NCBI GenBank assembly: GCA_050289805.1
Contig: JBNKGL010000013.1
Coordinates: 1-64,000, forward strand
Direction of reading: 5' to 3'
Source: JAUILA01 sp050289805
GTDB lineage: Bacteria > Bacteroidota > Bacteroidia > Cytophagales > Cyclobacteriaceae
DNA length: 64,000 nucleotides
The notes under the pieces are model-generated. The model was not told the DNA's origin and did no database searches. It worked only from the letters and a program-made list of their open reading frames with translations. A program made the position numbers and the translations under genes. This document shows, one piece after another, positions 61,401-64,000 of this stretch. Positions within the stretch are counted from its first letter, which is position 1, and every line of letters begins with the position of its first letter.

Positions 61401-63012
61401 TGGCGGCAATGCGCCATACGAATATTCTCTTGATGGAATTCTCTGGAATCAGGCGCTTACATCTGTATTTACGGTAACGAATTTGTCAGCCGCAGATTCT
61501 CCGATTGGTATTCTCATCCGTGATGATGCTTCAGATGTTTGTCCGGAAGAAGTGTTCGTAACCATCAATAACCTGTATCCTGAAATTGTCACGCCTGTAG
61601 CGTCGACGCCGGTAACTACGTGTGACGGAGATGAGGGATCTATCACGGTTACATATCCTCCGATGGGTGGTAATTCGCCAAATAACATATGGCAAATCTC
61701 GGTTGTACCAGGAAATGGCCCCGTGGGTGATTTCAAACCTTTCACCGCAGAAGAGGTGGTTACAGACCTCACTGCCGGAGCCTATTCAGTCTTTATCCAG
61801 GATGAGGGTGGATGTATCAAACGGATCCCGGTTACCGTAGGATCGCCCAACCAGGTAGATCTTGTAGCGAACGTTGTATCTGCAGACTGTTCGAATGATG
61901 GTCGCAGCGGCGGATTGCAGATACAGGTGAACAATACGATTGAGGTTCCTGGTCCATACCGTTTGACGATAGAAGCGCTGAATGGTGCTCAGGCCGGTCA
62001 GGTAATTTATGAGGACCTAACCTATAACGGTGGGTATATCGAATTTGATACGCTTATCTCTGCAACCTATTTAATTGTGGTAATTCCTACGGATGCCAGC
62101 TTATGTCCTGTAGAACTTGAGCGAACGATCACTGGTGGTCCACAGCCGGTTGCCTTTGATTTCCAGCTTACATGTTCAGGGGGCACGAACCTAAAGCAGT
62201 TGCTCCTTACCGATATTGAAGGGGATCCGAATTCACCTTTTACATTGCGCGTATTTGATAACCTGTCATCACAACTGGTTGAGGAAATAACCTTTAATCT
62301 TAACATTGGAAATCAGTATCTGATTGAGAATTATTTCTTCCTCACATCCAATAAGGAATATAAACTCAGGCTGGTTCAGAGCCCTTCGATCTGTGCTGGT
62401 CAGGAAATACGGTATGATCACCCTGAGAACCTCCTGATACCGTCGCAGCTGATGGCACGTATTGGAGAGACTACGAAGTCGCTTCCGGACAGGGCGACGG
62501 GTACATTGCAGGTCATTGATTTTGTAGGCGGATATCAGCCGGTGGATAATGACTTCCCTTACCTGATCGCCATTGAACTGGATTCTGCCGCAGTACCCGG
62601 GCAATCATTCTCTACGGATTTTGATACGGTTCGAATCAACAGCAACCTTGATTTTGAGAAACTCTATGAGGATATACCTGCAGGCAGGTACCGTGTATTT
62701 ATAACTGATCAGCAAGGTTGTTCGATTGAGCTAGTAGCACGTGTGCCGCTGGATACCGACATATTCATTCCTAATATCTTCACGCCAAACGGTGATGGTG
62801 ATAATCAGACATTCTTCATCAGGAATAAGCCGGATGGCGATGTGAAACTGATTATAACGAACCGCTGGGGTAAACGAGTCTTCAGCGCAGATAACTACCA
62901 GAACAACTGGGATGGTGGTGATTTGCCGGATGGTGTTTACTTCTACCATATCATGGCTGATGGGGAAGAGTACAAAGGTTGGGTTGAGATATTGCGGAAT
63001 ATAGCTCCGTAA
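55423..63012 (+). CDS. Giant repeat adhesin with type B T9SS C-terminal domain
   Basis: The ATG at 55423 gives 2529 residues; a TTG nine bases earlier overlaps the previous stop. A signal peptide (~1-30, ending SVQAQ) is followed by SprB-like domains, a block of five similar repeats at ~379-782, a PA14-like domain at ~1066-1216 (WIGYVYEDG, FRLSLDGGATFIIDE), seven Ig-like repeats of ~92 residues at ~1219-1867 (each with PTYQWQVNG and LNDGD), more SprB-like domains, and the type B sorting domain at ~2446-2529 (NIFTPNGDGDNQTF, NRWGKRVFS, WDGGDLPDGVYFY). It is probably secreted by the type IX system and attached at the surface for adhesion or gliding. The gliding SprB role is inferred from repeats, not shown. 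Confidence 0.9.
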   Translation: MKGYFLSFPKALRLFIALSLLFAPLLSVQAQCPVNDITVNLTDVTCNGFDDGTLEIVLNNPNGYTGTYNYIIVGIPLSGDAVIQNQIVNTPSVTFTNLPAADYSIFVTFPTDPSCTGFSDPGPFQIFQPTPLIAGLDNVTPACSPGTGAIDISVSGGNGNYSYAWSGPTNPGNVEDPVNLDAGDYSVTITDDKGCTVDIIDIFVPIITAADAGPDQVVCDNNAVLAGNAYRNPGEIGSWSVISGTGTFADPNDPNSAVSGLSEGDNVFEWFITDDGGICPGTTDQVTVTWYNLQLTSPGDIVLNCNAVADGAGTFSVTGGNGPFNFTVDQNTAGATITPNASSLDFSGAGPGIIEITVTDADGCAQSQLITLTEPPALVIDSFSSTDATCNSGNDGTITVVASGGTGALVYTLQPGGIANGTGAFAGLSAGDYTVEVSDANACGPVSTATITIAEPTAISIDNVVSTNVTCNSGMDGSVTVVATGGTAPLTYTLQPLGISNATGIFPGLAAGVYTVDVDDATACGPVTTAPINITEPALPVIDNITATDVTCATSTDGTITVAVSGGVTPYTFTLNPGAVSNNTGVFNNLAPGTYNIDITEANGCGPITTGDIAIGAPPAIVIDNTNFSDPLCNGAADGTITVAASGGTGTITYTIQPAGVSNTTGVFDNLVAGDYTVEVTDDNGCGPEVTGTITLTDPAAIVIDNVATIDATCGGGNDGSITVTASGGTGTLTYTLNPGAVSNNTGIFSNLVSGTYTVDITDDNACGPVTTADLIIGEPSLNLAVTNPTICDPAQGDVVITVSGTTAGITYELQTQAGASLTPAVTAVSTGGDLDLIILQANAPVVTTIYRVVAQVVGCGEIINANEPVVTVSPQPDINLAVSDAVSCNPASDPITITIAASENGVTYELQDLGGNPLTPPVTVAGNGGNADLIIAAAQAPNVNTTYQIAAVNAAGCSSILTDQPTVSVSDAPTALFQGDVTACEGSSSDLGVDLTGIGPWDLTYSDGVTETTVNVGASPYIFQVSPSVTTTYDLVRVTDLGTGCTTDPLGSSATVTVQPITGDEVSFGSGDWIGYVYEDGPTGPPYPGRVDFDPAKYRGFINQPENFDLNLGNNLTPLTGPDLCGAYDDNFSIRFKLRKDFAPGTYQITVGGDDGFRLSLDGGATFIIDEFVLQTYTTRTINICLDGSTDLVLEYFESGGSARVSFNATLLSPANDVSVTIAADQLPACIGTPTTFTATPVDAGTNPTYQWQVNGVSVPGATSSDFTTTLLNDGDIVRAIVTADPTITCVINNPATSNEITYNSTDALTADVTISADQNPVCIGTDVTFTAVTTNAGALPTYQWQVNGVDVPGETAETFTSSSLNDGDLVRVTIATDPALTCVTNITAQSNEIAISIVSDLTATASIISSANPACIGEDVIFQSTVTDAGANPTYQWQINGVDVAGAIAPTFTSNSLNDGDVVRLIVTADPSATCVNNSPVTSNEITQQVQPGTPMTVTVTADNTSICSGEDVTFEAVVTDGGANPTYQWQLNGLDISAATNSTYIATGLLNGDQITVVVTADPSAGCVPNSPFTSNPITILVQDAITPVADITVDQNPVCIGDVATFTVNITDAGTAPTIQWQVNGADVAGETGATFTSAGLNDGDLIRAVVTADPSLICATVTTVTTNEIALSTVSDLTASVTIDADQDPVCVGDAVTFTATAQNAGANPTFQWQVNGADIAGETNVTFTSSTLADGDLVTVELTADPAASCVNNPVITSLQYTINVVNSLNPSVSVVANNTTICAGNPVQFTATTTEAGLNPTYQWQINGAPVAGANAAVFTSNTLVDGDQVNVIINPDPAATCAPAGPVSSNVVNISVRPAGDPACTGGAGCGAFIVQVTPVRPPCNLPDEGSLSFLITGGSGSYTVVLSGSNGFNQGEIGASGIPILFEDLSADDYQYTITDTNGNTCTLPFTLENETILEAAVIDVVDSECFNEPDGQATIEILSGGNAPYEYSLDGILWNQALTSVFTVTNLSAADSPIGILIRDDASDVCPEEVFVTINNLYPEIVTPVASTPVTTCDGDEGSITVTYPPMGGNSPNNIWQISVVPGNGPVGDFKPFTAEEVVTDLTAGAYSVFIQDEGGCIKRIPVTVGSPNQVDLVANVVSADCSNDGRSGGLQIQVNNTIEVPGPYRLTIEALNGAQAGQVIYEDLTYNGGYIEFDTLISATYLIVVIPTDASLCPVELERTITGGPQPVAFDFQLTCSGGTNLKQLLLTDIEGDPNSPFTLRVFDNLSSQLVEEITFNLNIGNQYLIENYFFLTSNKEYKLRLVQSPSICAGQEIRYDHPENLLIPSQLMARIGETTKSLPDRATGTLQVIDFVGGYQPVDNDFPYLIAIELDSAAVPGQSFSTDFDTVRINSNLDFEKLYEDIPAGRYRVFITDQQGCSIELVARVPLDTDIFIPNIFTPNGDGDNQTFFIRNKPDGDVKLIITNRWGKRVFSADNYQNNWDGGDLPDGVYFYHIMADGEEYKGWVEILRNIAP
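56557..57770 (+). repeat. Five SprB-like repeats inside the adhesin gene
   Basis: Five tandem units of about 80 residues. Each starts with a form of 'ID...(S/T).(D/N).TC......DG(T/S)(I/V)TV.(A/V)(S/T)GG' and ends with 'L..G.Y.V(D/E)(V/I)(T/S/D)(D/E).(N/T)(A/G)CGP'. They are close enough to have come from tandem duplication but differ at many positions. Confidence 0.75.
59077..61025 (+). repeat. Seven Ig-like repeats inside the adhesin gene
   Basis: Seven tandem units of about 92 residues, each with a C-x-G start, a central (P)TYQWQVNG or close form, then TFTS..LNDGD and a C near the end (TADP...C). The paired Cys and the central Trp are the core of an immunoglobulin-like fold. The units have diverged but keep length and order. 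Confidence 0.78.
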
Positions 63013-63028
63013 TTGATACGGTCCTCGG

Positions 63029-64000
63029 TTACAGGCTGAGAAGAAACTCCATTGTATCCACATGATCAGCATAATCCCATAATTCGGGTAATTGCGCTTT
63101 TCCAAAGGGTATACTTCCGGGTATTTCTGTCGAATCATTTGCCTGAACAATACACTGAATTTTATCACTGTTGTCATTCAACACCTGATGCAATTCCCCG
63201 ATACTGTCATAGTATTCAAAGAACAGGACTCCGACAGGAGAAACCAATTGGGTTGACGGCTGGAGAAGGACAAATCCGTTATCCAGGTGAGGCTCACCGT
63301 TAACCAGGAGAACAGATTTATTGAAATCGTAATTGTTGTTGTATTTGTGTTGATGTATTACGTGTTCAAACTGTTGGATACCTTCAAAGAAGGGCGTAAA
63401 ATCATAATTTTTCGGGACATATAACTTTGAAACATTGCGACATCCCAGACCGAAATAGCTGAATATATCTGACCCCAGGAGTGTGAAATCACCAGTAGTT
63501 TCGGAACCTGTTATAACCGCTACGGAAGTGCGGTTTTTACGAATGATATTTGGGTATTTCCCAAAATAATATTCAAAGTAGCGTGCCGAATTATCACTTC
63601 CTGTCGCAATGATGGCATCAAGATCATTCAGTCTCTCCTGAATGATGATACGCTCCCCTGTAGACGGACTAATGGAAGTGATCTGATCAATTACAAATCT
63701 CATCAGCACATTGTCCTTGGAACTCATTTTTACATATGCCAGATTATTGCTGGCCAGAACGCAAAGCAAGTCGTGAAAACCAACCATTGGAATATTTCCT
63801 GCCAGTATAAGCCCGACCCTGCAAGGTGTGGAGGCAGTATCGTATTGCCCGAGCCATTGTTCCAGCGAGGGCCTTTTTAGCATGGAAATAATTCCTTCCA
63901 TGGCAAACTCCACATTGTCTTTTGTGAACCATGGGTTTTCATTCGAAGCCCTGAGATAAAGCTCATCGATGTCTTCTTCGGATAATTCCTTCAGATTTTC
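63029..64000 (-). CDS. LuxC-type acyl-CoA reductase, 5' end cut off
   Basis: On the minus strand the frame stays open to the window edge (323 visible residues); the start is outside. Visible features are ENPWFTKDNVEFAMEG, GLILAGNIPMVGFHDLLCVL (nucleotide-binding region), IIATGSDNSARYFEYYFGKY and FGLGCRNVSKLYVPKNYD with the active-site Cys. The C-terminus ends EFLLSL. The enzyme reduces acyl-CoA (or acyl-carrier) esters to aldehydes. A GTG at 63913 is an in-frame codon, not the likely start. It is convergent with the adhesin gene, with 16 bases between. Confidence 0.88.
   Translation of the reverse strand, partial: ENLKELSEEDIDELYLRASNENPWFTKDNVEFAMEGIISMLKRPSLEQWLGQYDTASTPCRVGLILAGNIPMVGFHDLLCVLASNNLAYVKMSSKDNVLMRFVIDQITSISPSTGERIIIQERLNDLDAIIATGSDNSARYFEYYFGKYPNIIRKNRTSVAVITGSETTGDFTLLGSDIFSYFGLGCRNVSKLYVPKNYDFTPFFEGIQQFEHVIHQHKYNNNYDFNKSVLLVNGEPHLDNGFVLLQPSTQLVSPVGVLFFEYYDSIGELHQVLNDNSDKIQCIVQANDSTEIPGSIPFGKAQLPELWDYADHVDTMEFLLSL

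Noticed and set aside
1..64000. tRNA, rRNA or riboswitch genes
   Set aside because: I saw no cloverleaf with a GGTTCGAATCC-type arm, no rRNA-like segment, and no riboswitch core I could recognise. The search was by eye only; tRNAscan or Infernal would be decisive.

Overview
The window looks like a stretch of chromosome from a Bacteroidota bacterium, probably of the Cytophagales type. The evidence is an 812-residue TamA-like lipoprotein (TamL type), a giant surface protein ending in a type IX secretion (type B, gliding-motility-associated) C-terminal domain, a fused alpha/beta 2-oxo acid dehydrogenase E1, many lipoproteins on hydrolase folds, and several starts preceded by the Bacteroidota -7 box TAnnTTTG. 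No rRNA or tRNA gene, CRISPR array, phage, plasmid or transposase gene was seen.

Positions 1 to about 26.9 kb are mostly minus-strand accessory genes. Exported or lipid-anchored hydrolases (serine hydrolase, amidohydrolase, alpha/beta hydrolase, GH43-like and TolB-like propellers) alternate with eight paralogous single-pass membrane proteins of the DUF6090 type (1.9-18.8 kb). The paralogs share an almost invariant N-terminal 50 residues and differ widely afterwards. Three carry a 21-bp palindromic sequence inserted in frame, and related palindromes lie in the 3' flanks of other members. A DsrE/rhodanese pair, an AraC regulator, a PhyH-type oxygenase and a PLP decarboxylase are interspersed. 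At 20.6-23.8 kb, four exported proteins (S51 peptidase, WD40, PqqB-like MBL, Rid-like) form a tightly coupled operon. A Tat-exported molybdopterin oxidoreductase and a cytoplasmic MBL protein follow.

Positions 27-42 kb are mixed: small enzymes, a sulfatase, a D-aminoacylase-like lipoprotein, a LamG-like lipoprotein, a DEAD-box helicase with a cold-shock protein, ACMSD, YidD and CysS. The intergenic DNA here is rich in simple repeats: ACTGACT heptamer arrays, several inverted repeats, and a palindrome flanked by 8-bp direct repeats. At 40.7-42.2 kb a winged-helix regulator/membrane-protein operon and a neighbouring secreted protein share a 19-bp operator-like palindrome.

Positions 42-54 kb are core genome: riboflavin synthase, PAP2 phosphatase, HemF, E1 alpha-beta, TamL, a SpoU-type RNA methyltransferase and SMC, packed with almost no spacing. 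Positions 55-63 kb hold a small SprB-like secreted protein followed two bases later by a 2529-residue repeat adhesin. The window ends inside a LuxC-type acyl-CoA reductase gene.

The best candidates for something undescribed are the DUF6090 array with its palindromic insertions, the four-gene exported-protein operon, and the two-operator regulator module.
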